6,070 bases of DNA. Origin: Cyanobacteria bacterium UBA11153. GTDB lineage: Bacteria > Cyanobacteriota > Cyanobacteriia > Cyanobacteriales > Coleofasciculaceae. Of the stretch, positions 1-5,285 are shown one piece after another. The stretch's first letter is position 1. Each line of letters starts with the position of its first letter. Where the stretch lies: assembly GCA_003511885.1 (NCBI GenBank), contig DOIX01000101.1, positions 1 through 6,070 of the forward strand, written 5' to 3'. The translations under genes and the position numbers were made by a program. The notes under the pieces were generated by a model. It was not told the DNA's origin. It worked only from the letters and a program-made list of their open reading frames with translations, and made no database searches.

Positions 1-429
1 TAAGAGCGGGAACCGCTGTAAGGGTAATTTCTCGCCAAAGGGATAAGCGATTTCATTCCACAAGACTTGGATGCCAATGCGAGTCAGTGCATCAGTAACT
101 AAGGTTTTTGAATTATAGTGATATAAATCGTGGTTTCCTAGTATTGCGAATATGCCAATACGACTTTCCAAGTATTTTAATCTTCGCACTAGTTGGTGAA
201 TGGGTTGTGGCTCATTGGTAATGTAATCGCCTGTTAAAACAACCACATCTGCTTCCGCCTGATTGGTAGCTTCAACTGCATCGGCTAGGATTTTTTCGGA
301 AAGTCGCAAACCATCGTAATGGAAATCGGAAAGCTGTACTATTTTAGTTCCTCGTAACGAAGGTGGCAAATCTGCGATCGCTATTTTTATTCTTTCAATA
401 CTTAATGCTTCTGAAATTACCCATTTCAT
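1..429 (-). CDS. Metallophosphoesterase, calcineurin-like, N-terminal 143 residues (cut by left edge)
   Basis: The frame starts at an ATG (429-427) and stays open for 143 codons to the window edge, so the C-terminal part is missing. Three metal-binding motifs of the calcineurin-like phosphoesterase fold are visible in order: D-x-H (D35, H37 in LSDFHYDG), GD (G67-D68 in LTGDY) and GNHD (residues 98-101 in ILGNHDLY). Family members hold two divalent metals and hydrolyse phosphomonoesters or phosphodiesters. The later His motifs (GHxH type) should lie beyond the edge. The N-terminus (MKWVISEALSIERIKI) resembles cyanobacterial members related to YkuE/YaeI phosphodiesterases; some relatives act on lipid-linked pyrophosphates, but the substrate here cannot be told. 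No clear signal peptide. The start is supported by AAGGAA (441-446) 11 bases upstream, and no alternative ATG lies in frame upstream. A separate mini-ORF precedes it. The 205-base gap to the next minus-strand gene suggests its own promoter. Confidence 0.9.
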   Translation of the reverse strand, partial: MKWVISEALSIERIKIAIADLPPSLRGTKIVQLSDFHYDGLRLSEKILADAVEATNQAEADVVVLTGDYITNEPQPIHQLVRRLKYLESRIGIFAILGNHDLYHYNSKTLVTDALTRIGIQVLWNEIAYPFGEKLPLQRFPLL

Positions 430-449
430 AAAACTAATATTTCCTTCCC

Positions 450-483
450 TTAGCTCAGGGCTTCTAGCATAGCTTATCCTCCT
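450..483 (-). promoter_or_regulatory. Candidate leader mini-ORF with perfect Shine-Dalgarno before the phosphoesterase gene
   Basis: On the minus strand, a full AGGAGG (478-483) is followed after 7 bases by ATG (468-470) and a six-codon frame MLEALS ending in TAA (450-452). The stop lies 20 bases upstream of the phosphoesterase ATG and in a different frame. This is a much better ribosome-binding site than the gene's own AAGGAA. It could act in translational coupling or reinitiation, or be fortuitous. No attenuator codon run is present. Confidence 0.35.
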
Positions 484-487
484 ATTT

Positions 488-500
488 TTACTAGTAGTAA
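488..500. repeat. 13-bp perfect palindrome upstream of the phosphoesterase leader
   Basis: TTACTA-G-TAGTAA is a perfect inverted repeat with 6-bp arms and one central base. It sits five bases upstream of the AGGAGG of the mini-ORF, within the presumed promoter or 5' UTR of the phosphoesterase gene. A small operator is possible; no matching promoter boxes could be assigned with confidence. Confidence 0.4.
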
Positions 501-533
501 CGACTGATATCCGGAGTTGAGGAAAAATAGCAA

Positions 534-554
534 GATGGGGAATGGGGAATAATT
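534..554. repeat. Short G-rich heptad repeat (two full units and a partial)
   Basis: Two seven-base units of the form (G/A)ATGGGG stand head to tail, followed by a third that begins AAT and then diverges. The same type of unit occurs inside the M16 protease gene at 2841-2868. Short tandem heptads of this kind are known repetitive elements in filamentous cyanobacterial genomes. Confidence 0.6.
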
Positions 555-594
555 TTTTCTACCTTATTCTTTGTCGGTTGCCTGTCTTTGTGGA

Positions 595-636
595 AATAAC
601 CAACAAAAAATAAGCAACAACAAATAAAAAATAACT
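595..636. repeat. AAYAANN heptad repeat, six units, abutting the DUF928 stop codon
   Basis: Read in steps of seven from 595, six consecutive units all fit AA(T/C)AANN: AATAACC, AACAAAA, AATAAGC, AACAACA, AATAAAA, AATAACT. The last unit overlaps the stop codon (635-637) of the minus-strand DUF928 gene. On that strand the repeat is a T/G-rich stretch right after the stop, without a hairpin, so it is not an ordinary intrinsic terminator. Confidence 0.65.
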
Positions 637-1483
637 ACTTCCCACTTACTATACATTGTGCCAAAGGCTTTTGGGAAATTTCTGATAAGCCAACTTGCTG
701 TAATAGCGATCTCCAATTATCAGCTAAGGTGACATCATGAGGATGGGAACAGCGTAACTTCGCTAAACTGGCTAAGGCTTCATACCAGATTCCATTTTCT
801 GCATATATCCCTGGCTGCTCCTGCGGTAAGACAGTATTAAGTCGATCCTGAATGTCCGAGTTAAGTGCAACTCGCTGTATCTCACCTCCAACAAATTTGC
901 TATCACTCATATCTTCAGGATTGAAGACAATACTGAAATACCATGAATAAATTTTTCCAACTGCTAAGGGAGGTAAAGACAGAGCTTTTGATAAATCTAT
1001 AGCGATAATAGCGTCACCATCTTTTAGCGCTAATTTTTGTTGGTATATCAGATCTTTACCTTCCGAATCGTAAATACCAAATTCTAAATTTACTCCCTCC
1101 AGATTGGCATCAGGAATATAAAACAATAGAGTGGGATATTCAGATACAGTTAAACCGATATTAGATTGAGGAATCAATGCCATCAAAGGAATGGGAGGAC
1201 GATATTCTTCACAACGGAATGAACCTTGTTCCCAGTTTTCTCCCCTTAAATTACCTTCTTGTATCAAGGTAGAGTCTGGAGGTTTGAAGGTTAACTGTTT
1301 TTTTCTGTACCCACATTTTATGAGTAACTGTTGCGGAAACTGCTTCTGGGGTAATGTCCACCTCTCAGCCGTCTGAGTTTGCGCCAGAGATTTCCAGGAA
1401 CCGCCGTCTGTGTTTAACATAAGGGTTAAACATAGACTTCCCCAAAAAATCTGCCCACTGATACCCCTTAATAATTTATTCAT
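635..1483 (-). CDS. DUF928 domain-containing exported protein
   Basis: This 282-residue protein has a signal peptide: basic start (K3, R6), hydrophobic core near residues 11-23, and a likely signal-peptidase site after SLA (residues 32-34). The mature part carries the pattern I associate with DUF928: LMALIP..NIGLTVSEYPTLLFYIP (100-124), YSWYFSIVFNPEDMSDSKFVGGEIQRV (179-205, matching the usual YxWxFxIxC...FVxGxIxRV but with F187 where Cys is common), GIWYEALASLAKLR (231-244) and NWRSLLQQVGL (256-266). The family is common in cyanobacteria, presumably in periplasm or envelope, and has no known biochemical role. Members often lie near CHASE2-domain or TPR genes; none is visible here. The N-terminal part of the mature protein (35-95) is poorly conserved, and C57 and C91 might pair. 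The start lacks a clear Shine-Dalgarno, as is common in cyanobacteria, but the signal peptide begins right at this ATG. It is transcribed divergently from the M16 protease gene. Confidence 0.85.
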   Translation of the reverse strand: MNKLLRGISGQIFWGSLCLTLMLNTDGGSWKSLAQTQTAERWTLPQKQFPQQLLIKCGYRKKQLTFKPPDSTLIQEGNLRGENWEQGSFRCEEYRPPIPLMALIPQSNIGLTVSEYPTLLFYIPDANLEGVNLEFGIYDSEGKDLIYQQKLALKDGDAIIAIDLSKALSLPPLAVGKIYSWYFSIVFNPEDMSDSKFVGGEIQRVALNSDIQDRLNTVLPQEQPGIYAENGIWYEALASLAKLRCSHPHDVTLADNWRSLLQQVGLSEISQKPLAQCIVSGK

Positions 1484-1545
1484 AAATCTTAAGGTTTATT
1501 CAAGATCTTACCTGTGAATTAACCAGCCCAGGAGATTATGTCAAT

Positions 1546-1575
1546 ATTCTATGCTAAAGATAGGGCTAGTGGCAA
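1546..1575 (-). promoter_or_regulatory. Predicted sigma70-type promoter of the DUF928 gene
   Basis: On the minus strand, -35 TTGCCA (1570-1575) and -10 TAGAAT (1546-1551) each match five of six consensus bases and are separated by 18 bases. Transcription would begin near 1539, giving a 5' UTR of about 55 bases before the ATG at 1483. Confidence 0.45.
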
Positions 1576-1580
1576 TTGAG

Positions 1581-1631
1581 GCTGTCAAGGATTTTCCGAT
1601 CAGAGCAATATTCAAAAAAAAGATTGACAGC
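1581..1631. repeat. Inverted repeat carrying two outward TTGACA boxes
   Basis: GCTGTCAA (1581-1588) is the exact reverse complement of TTGACAGC (1624-1631), with 35 bases between. A TTTT and an A-run lie just inside the arms and could extend the stem. Each arm contains a consensus -35 hexamer TTGACA facing outward, but no acceptable -10 stands 16-18 bases downstream on either strand. It may be a protein-binding site upstream of the DUF928 promoter or a small structural element. Confidence 0.4.
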
Positions 1632-1636
1632 ACATA

Positions 1637-1679
1637 CCGATGCGATCGGATTTTTACGTCAAACTAACTCAATTAGTTT
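1637..1679. repeat. Two small hairpins in the divergent spacer
   Basis: CCGAT-GCG-ATCGG (1637-1649) is followed by a short T run, and AAACTAA-CTCAA-TTAGTTT (1661-1679) is followed by a T-rich stretch. Both are short; the first resembles a weak terminator on the plus strand, but nothing obvious upstream on that strand needs terminating. The rest of the spacer up to the tRNA relic shows no gene. Confidence 0.25.
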
Positions 1680-1772
1680 ATGTCATTTTGTTTTAATATG
1701 GCGTAAGATTTGGCGAGAATCACCTTGAATTAGCACCCAATTACCATGATGAAATATAATGTACTTGAAAAT

Positions 1773-1852
1773 CCTGATATAGCAATGTTTTAAGAGTGCT
1801 TTCTCTTTCATTCAAAATGAAGGGATCGCAGGTTCAAATCCTGTCATCCCGA
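1773..1852 (+). pseudogene. Decayed tRNA-Pro gene (3' half intact, 5' half degenerate)
   Basis: Bases 1806-1852 fold as the 3' half of a tRNA: anticodon stem TTTCA/TGAAG around a 7-base loop TTCAAAA (1811-1817), a 5-base variable loop, T stem GCAGG/CCTGT with loop TTCAAAT (1833-1839), then CATCCCG and discriminator A (1852). The T arm plus acceptor strand is what I recall of bacterial tRNA-Pro, whose 5' acceptor strand would be CGGGATG. Upstream, CCTGATATAGCA (1773-1784) is a weak remnant: only four of seven acceptor positions pair, the D loop lacks GG, and several extra bases precede the anticodon stem. The anticodon by position is CAA (would read Leu codon TTG), whereas tRNA-Pro would have CGG here. 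No CCA is encoded, as is usual in cyanobacteria. A TATAAT (1755-1760) lies just ahead. A functional tRNA is unlikely; a relic or a mobile-element attachment scar are the alternatives. Confidence 0.6.
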
Positions 1853-1866
1853 CTTAAGAGAGTCGG
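1849..1866 (+). terminator. Hairpin at the 3' end of the tRNA relic
   Basis: CCGACT (1849-1854) and AGTCGG (1861-1866) form a perfect 6-bp stem around TAAGAG, overlapping the last bases of the tRNA-like sequence. Only TAATTT follows, not a proper T run, so it is probably the remains of the tRNA gene's terminator. It ends just before the -35 box of the protease promoter. Confidence 0.35.
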
Positions 1867-1870
1867 TAAT

Positions 1871-1899
1871 TTGACACCATAGTACTGATTTACTATGAA
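1871..1899 (+). promoter_or_regulatory. Predicted sigma70-type promoter of the M16 protease gene
   Basis: A perfect -35 TTGACA (1871-1876), an ideal 17-base spacer and -10 TATGAA (1894-1899, four of six) stand upstream of the M16 gene. Transcription would begin near 1906, leaving a 5' UTR of about 63 bases. The spacer holds an inverted repeat, listed separately. Confidence 0.55.
1878..1897. promoter_or_regulatory. Candidate operator inside the M16 promoter
   Basis: CATAGTA (1878-1884) and TACTATG (1891-1897) are perfect reverse complements separated by six bases. The repeat fills the gap between the -35 and -10 boxes and overlaps the -10. A dimeric regulator bound here would block or reshape the promoter. 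No regulator gene is in the window to pair with it. Confidence 0.4.
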
Positions 1900-1968
1900 C
1901 CTTCGCTCGCGTTTGGTTACACTAGGATAACTTTCAGATTTATTTTTCTCTTTTACGTCCAGAAATCT

Positions 1969-4884
1969 ATGCGTTTTCGGTTAACTTTGCGCAGTCGTGG
2001 TTTGCTGCTATTCCTTGTGGGAATTTGTCTGAGTACCTTACTCTTTACCACGAAAGCTACTTCCACTTCAGTAAATTTTCTGCCATCTCAAGCTACAGTT
2101 AAGTTTGGATCTGGGGTAAATGACAATAGCAATTTGCCAGGAACAGTTGTTAAGCCAGTTTCGGTAAATACAAGTAGCAACACTCCACTAAAATTAACCC
2201 AAGGTGTTCGGGAGACGGTACTGGATAATGGTCTTACTGTTTTGACGAAGGAAGTCCATACTGCACCTGTTGTTACTGTACAAGTTTGGTATAAAATTGG
2301 TTCTCGCAATGAAGCACCTGGAGTGAATGGGATTGCTCATCAATTAGAACACATGCTTTTCAAAGGCACTACCAATCGTCCCATCCAATTTGGTCGTCTT
2401 TTTAGCGCTTTGGGCAGTGATTTTAATGCTTTTACTAGTTACGATCATACGGTTTATTTTGGTACTGTTAAACGAGAGAAGCTGTCACCATTATTAACGC
2501 TAGAAGCGGATCGGATGGTAAATTCTATTATCGATGCTGAACAACTGGAAACAGAAAAAAAAGTGGTGATTTCTGAGTTGCAGGGTTATGAAAATAGCCA
2601 AGAATATCGACTAAATCGTGCTGTGATGCACGCGGCTTTTCCGGATCGTTCTTATGGTTTACCTGTGGGTGGAACTAAAGCGGATGTGGAAAAGTTTACG
2701 GTGGAACAAGTCAGGGAATATTACCAGAAGTATTATCGCCCCGATGGTGCTATTTTAATTATTGTTGGCGATTTCCAAACTGAATCTACTCTGGCTAAAA
2801 TTAAAGAAACTTTTGGCAAAATTCCTCAGAGTGGAGCATCGGGTATGGGGTATGGGAAATGGGGAGAAATAAACAACCGACAATCAACAAAGAGCAACCA
2901 ACAATCAATCAATAATAACCAACCAGCCCAAACTAATAACCAACAACCAATTATCCTGAAAGAACAAGGTAGTGCAGCTTTTTTAAATCTAGTCTATCCC
3001 TTAACCGCTGCTAATCATCCTGATGTGCCTGCTCTTGATGTTATGGATTATATATTAACAGGCGGACGTAGTTCTCGACTATATCAAGCTTTAGTGGAAT
3101 CTGGTATTGCTAGTAATTTTTCTGGTGGTGCAATTAACTTAATTGACGGAGGTTGGTACGAAATATCAGCAACTGCTGCACCTGATATTAAACTGGGGGA
3201 AATTGAGAAGGTTATTACGTCAGAAATTGCTAATTTAAGAGATAAGGGTGTGAGTGAGGAAGAACTTCATCGTGCCAAAGCGCAATTGATGGCTACGGTA
3301 ATTTTAAATAACCGAAATATTACCAATCAGGCGATGCAGCTTGGAGCAGATGAATCTGTGACTGGAGATTATCGTTTTACGGATCGCTATTTAGGAGCAG
3401 TCCAGAATATTAGTGCAGGAGATATTCAGCGGGTTGCTCAAACTTATCTCAATAATAACGATCGAACTATTGGGTTTTTTGAACCAACTGAGTTGGCAGA
3501 GCAAGCTGGCGAAACAATTGTATCTGGGGGGCAAACTAGCGAACAGTTTAATGCAGGACCTCCTGTAGATCCTGCTGAAGTAGCTAAGTATTTACCTCCC
3601 GACGATCCTGAAGTTGAAGAAGTGAATCAGTCTCTACCAGAGGAATTTACTTTAGGTAATGGTTTGCGAATTTTACTGCTACCAGATTCAAGTACGCCTA
3701 CTGTAACTTTAAGTGGTTATATCCGTGCTGGCACCGAGTTTGATTCGCAAAATTTAGCAGGTTTAGCTAGTTTGACTGCTGATAATTTAATGAATGGGAC
3801 AAAAACTAAAGAGGCACTAGAAATTGCCAAGATTTTAGAAGATAGAGGTGCAAGTTTAGGATTTAGTGCCAGTCGTGAAGGTATCAATATTGGTGGATAT
3901 AGTTTAGCACCAGACTTGCAAATTTTGATGGAAACATTTGCGGATGTCATCCAAAATGCCACATTCCCCACAGCTCAATTAGAATTAAGCCGTCAACAAA
4001 CATTAAGCGATTTAAAAGTAGCCTTAGATTCGCCAGAAATAGTTGCCAGACGAACCTTCCAACAGACAATTTATCCAGCAAATCATCCTTACCATGCTTT
4101 TCCCACAGCCGAAAGCTTACAGCGGATTACCCGGGAGGATGTGGTGAAATTTTATCAGACTAATTACCGCCCAGAAACCACCATACTGACTCTAGTTGGA
4201 GATTTCGAGTCAGACAAAATGCGATCGCTACTAGAATCTCTGCTATCCTCTTGGCAAGGGAGTGGAAATCCCTCAATTCCCCAATATCCAGAGATATCGA
4301 TCCCGAAGACAAGGATAGAATTAAACCCCATCCTCCCCGGCAAAACCCAATCCATTACCCTATTAGGTTATCAAGGAATTAACCGGAAGGATCCCCGTTT
4401 CTATGCCGCCTTAGTTTTAAACCAAATCCTCGGCGGCGATACTTTATCGAGTCGGTTAGGGACAGAAATTCGCGATCGCCTCGGTTTGACGTATGGTATC
4501 TATAGCTACTTTCAGGCAGGATTGCATCCCGGACCATTTATAATTTCTATGCAAACAGCACCCGAAGATACCAAAAATGCGATCGCAAGTACTATTGCTG
4601 TCATCGAGCAAGTCAGAGACAAAGGAGTAACTGCTCCTGAAGTTGCCACAGCTAAACGAGCAATTAGCAGCCAATATCCTGTCGGTATTGCTAATCCAGA
4701 TGGGTTAGCTCAAACTATTCTCGACAATAAAGTGTACGGATTAGACAATCGCGAAATTCGCACTTTTGTGAAGAAAATTGAACGGGTGACTTTAGCAGAG
4801 GTAAATCAGGTAGCTAAGGAATTGCTTCATCCAGATAATTTAGTTGTGGTGACTGCTGGTGCTTCTGTAGCCGCATCGCGGTAG
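1969..4884 (+). CDS. M16 family zinc metallopeptidase, exported, fused active and inactive halves
   Basis: The 971-residue protein begins with a basic, then hydrophobic segment (residues 1-28) followed by TTKA-TS, a signal peptide or membrane anchor, so it should act in the periplasm, lumen or at the membrane. Half one (about 78-515) has the inverted zinc motif HxxEH (H124, E127, H128 in AHQLEHMLFKGT) and a third ligand E203 (VVISELQ), 79 residues after H124 as expected. Half two (about 552-965) repeats the fold but has S601, A604 and D605 at the aligned positions, so it binds no zinc; it keeps a GGDTLSSRL stretch and R837...Y842 (DRLGLTYG), matching the substrate-binding R/Y pair of the non-catalytic M16B partner. 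YRPxxxILxxVGDF occurs in each half (256-269, 733-746). One chain thus mimics the heterodimer of separate M16B subunits; comparable fused M16 proteins are known. The likely role is degrading or trimming peptides; the substrate is unknown. Residues 291-327 are a repeat-derived Asn/Gln-rich insert. The start lacks a clear Shine-Dalgarno, but the export signal begins at this ATG. Confidence 0.93.
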   Translation: MRFRLTLRSRGLLLFLVGICLSTLLFTTKATSTSVNFLPSQATVKFGSGVNDNSNLPGTVVKPVSVNTSSNTPLKLTQGVRETVLDNGLTVLTKEVHTAPVVTVQVWYKIGSRNEAPGVNGIAHQLEHMLFKGTTNRPIQFGRLFSALGSDFNAFTSYDHTVYFGTVKREKLSPLLTLEADRMVNSIIDAEQLETEKKVVISELQGYENSQEYRLNRAVMHAAFPDRSYGLPVGGTKADVEKFTVEQVREYYQKYYRPDGAILIIVGDFQTESTLAKIKETFGKIPQSGASGMGYGKWGEINNRQSTKSNQQSINNNQPAQTNNQQPIILKEQGSAAFLNLVYPLTAANHPDVPALDVMDYILTGGRSSRLYQALVESGIASNFSGGAINLIDGGWYEISATAAPDIKLGEIEKVITSEIANLRDKGVSEEELHRAKAQLMATVILNNRNITNQAMQLGADESVTGDYRFTDRYLGAVQNISAGDIQRVAQTYLNNNDRTIGFFEPTELAEQAGETIVSGGQTSEQFNAGPPVDPAEVAKYLPPDDPEVEEVNQSLPEEFTLGNGLRILLLPDSSTPTVTLSGYIRAGTEFDSQNLAGLASLTADNLMNGTKTKEALEIAKILEDRGASLGFSASREGINIGGYSLAPDLQILMETFADVIQNATFPTAQLELSRQQTLSDLKVALDSPEIVARRTFQQTIYPANHPYHAFPTAESLQRITREDVVKFYQTNYRPETTILTLVGDFESDKMRSLLESLLSSWQGSGNPSIPQYPEISIPKTRIELNPILPGKTQSITLLGYQGINRKDPRFYAALVLNQILGGDTLSSRLGTEIRDRLGLTYGIYSYFQAGLHPGPFIISMQTAPEDTKNAIASTIAVIEQVRDKGVTAPEVATAKRAISSQYPVGIANPDGLAQTILDNKVYGLDNREIRTFVKKIERVTLAEVNQVAKELLHPDNLVVVTAGASVAASR
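2841..2948 (+). repeat. In-frame heptad-repeat block inside the M16 protease gene
   Basis: The block has two parts. Positions 2841-2868 are four G-rich heptads (GGGTATG twice, then GGAAATG and GGGAGAA). After three bases, 2872-2948 are eleven heptads near AACAAYC (for example AACAACC, GACAATC, AGCAACC, AACAATC, AATAACC). It encodes residues 291-327, a Gly/Tyr stretch followed by Asn, Gln and Ser, between FGKIPQSG and the strand IILKEQGSAAFLNLVYP. Homologues have only a short linker there, as far as I recall. The same two repeat types occur between genes at 534-554 and 595-636. Confidence 0.7.
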
Positions 4885-4932
4885 ATGATGAGTGCGGTTG
4901 CCTGACTATCAATCTTATATCAATTGTCTTAA

Positions 4933-4995
4933 TGCTACACATTTACCCCCCCAACCCCCCTTAGTAAGGGGGGAGCAACAATAGCATCTGTAGCA
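4933..4995. repeat. Nested inverted repeat with C/G-run hairpin, downstream of the M16 gene
   Basis: The core is CCCCCCTT-AGT-AAGGGGGG (4955-4973), an 8-bp perfect stem with a 3-base loop. It is flanked at equal distance (15 bases each side) by TGCTACA (4933-4939) and its reverse complement TGTAGCA (4989-4995), so both share the centre 4964. This resembles small dispersed palindromic elements common in cyanobacterial spacers. It lies 48 bases past the M16 stop and could fold the 3' end of that transcript, but has no T run. Confidence 0.6.
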
Positions 4996-5034
4996 AGTAT
5001 TTAGGGAAGATGCTCCTGCGAGGAAGATGCTCGC
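4983..5034. repeat. Direct and inverted repeat of GGAAGATGCTC
   Basis: GGAAGATGCTC occurs twice, at 5005-5015 and 5022-5032, with a 17-base period. AGCATCT (4983-4989) is the inverted counterpart of its AGATGCT core. GCGAG (5018-5022) and CTCGC (5030-5034) can also pair. No ORF is associated with it. Confidence 0.5.
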
Positions 5035-5056
5035 ACTACAAAATATACAGGATAAT

Positions 5057-5084
5057 TATAGCAACCGCCAGGGCGGTTGCTATA
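5057..5084. repeat. 28-bp near-perfect palindrome between convergent genes
   Basis: Arms of 13 bp, TATAGCAACCGCC and GGCGGTTGCTATA, are separated by only AG. The GC-rich core would make a very stable hairpin in RNA of either strand. It sits between the ends of the convergent M16 and YbjN-like genes and could stop transcription or protect 3' ends from both sides, but there is no T run on either strand. It may equally be a dispersed palindromic repeat. Confidence 0.65.
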
Positions 5085-5100
5085 GAAGAAGATATCTAGA

Positions 5101-5164
5101 GGGAAAGCATTGGAGGGATATCCTTAGTCAAACAATAAATATCTTCATCTCCAAATGCTTTCCC
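5101..5164. repeat. Long imperfect inverted repeat
   Basis: GGGAAAGCATT (5101-5111) is the exact reverse complement of AATGCTTTCCC (5154-5164). The stem continues with GGAG (5112-5115) and CTCC (5149-5152) after one bulged base, leaving a loop of 33 bases that starts with the palindrome GGATATCC (5116-5123). Size and form suggest a small structural RNA or a miniature mobile-element remnant; no coding potential is seen. Confidence 0.5.
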
Positions 5165-5230
5165 CATACTAAAGATGAGTCTATACCACTTCTAAAACGG
5201 TCATAACACACCCAAATAAACAGTATATTC

Positions 5231-5266
5231 TTTGCGTTCTTTGCGATTCACTTTGCGTTTTTTGCG
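5231..5266. repeat. TTTGCG array next to the YbjN-like stop codon
   Basis: TTTGCG occurs four times, starting at 5231, 5240, 5252 and 5261, with spacing 9, 12 and 9, so the array is two copies of a 21-base unit holding two hexamers each. It lies 20 bases beyond the stop of the minus-strand YbjN-like gene. Similar TTTGCGTT strings recur in cyanobacterial spacers; function unknown. Confidence 0.55.
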
Positions 5267-5285
5267 TTAAATAAAAGATTCCCAT

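Noticed and set aside
450..470. Mini-ORF as the true N-terminus of the phosphoesterase
   Set aside because: It ends in TAA and is out of frame with the phosphoesterase, whose own N-terminus already resembles that of relatives.
1191..1376. Plus-strand 61-codon ORF within the DUF928 gene
   Set aside because: It lies wholly antisense to a well-supported exported protein and shows no recognisable domain or ribosome-binding site.
1624..1652. Plus-strand promoter beginning with TTGACA at 1624
   Set aside because: The hexamer 17 bases downstream (CGGATT) is a poor -10 match, and 16- or 18-base spacing does not help.
1806..1852. Functional tRNA-Leu(CAA)
   Set aside because: The anticodon triplet fits, but tRNA-Leu needs a long variable arm and this has five bases; the acceptor and T arm are proline-like and the 5' half does not pair.
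2088..2309. Minus-strand ORFs antisense to the M16 gene, here and at 3717-3971, 4164-4355 and 4456-4674
   Set aside because: All are antisense to a protein with conserved catalytic and structural motifs; their translations are cysteine- and serine-rich without domain features, as expected of shadow frames.
4955..4973. Intrinsic terminator of the M16 gene
   Set aside because: The stem is strong but is followed by AGCAACAATAG with no T run, so it is listed as a repeat instead.
5231..5266. CRISPR-like array
   Set aside because: Units are 6 bases in 21-base periods with similar sequence throughout; there are no unique spacers and no cas genes.
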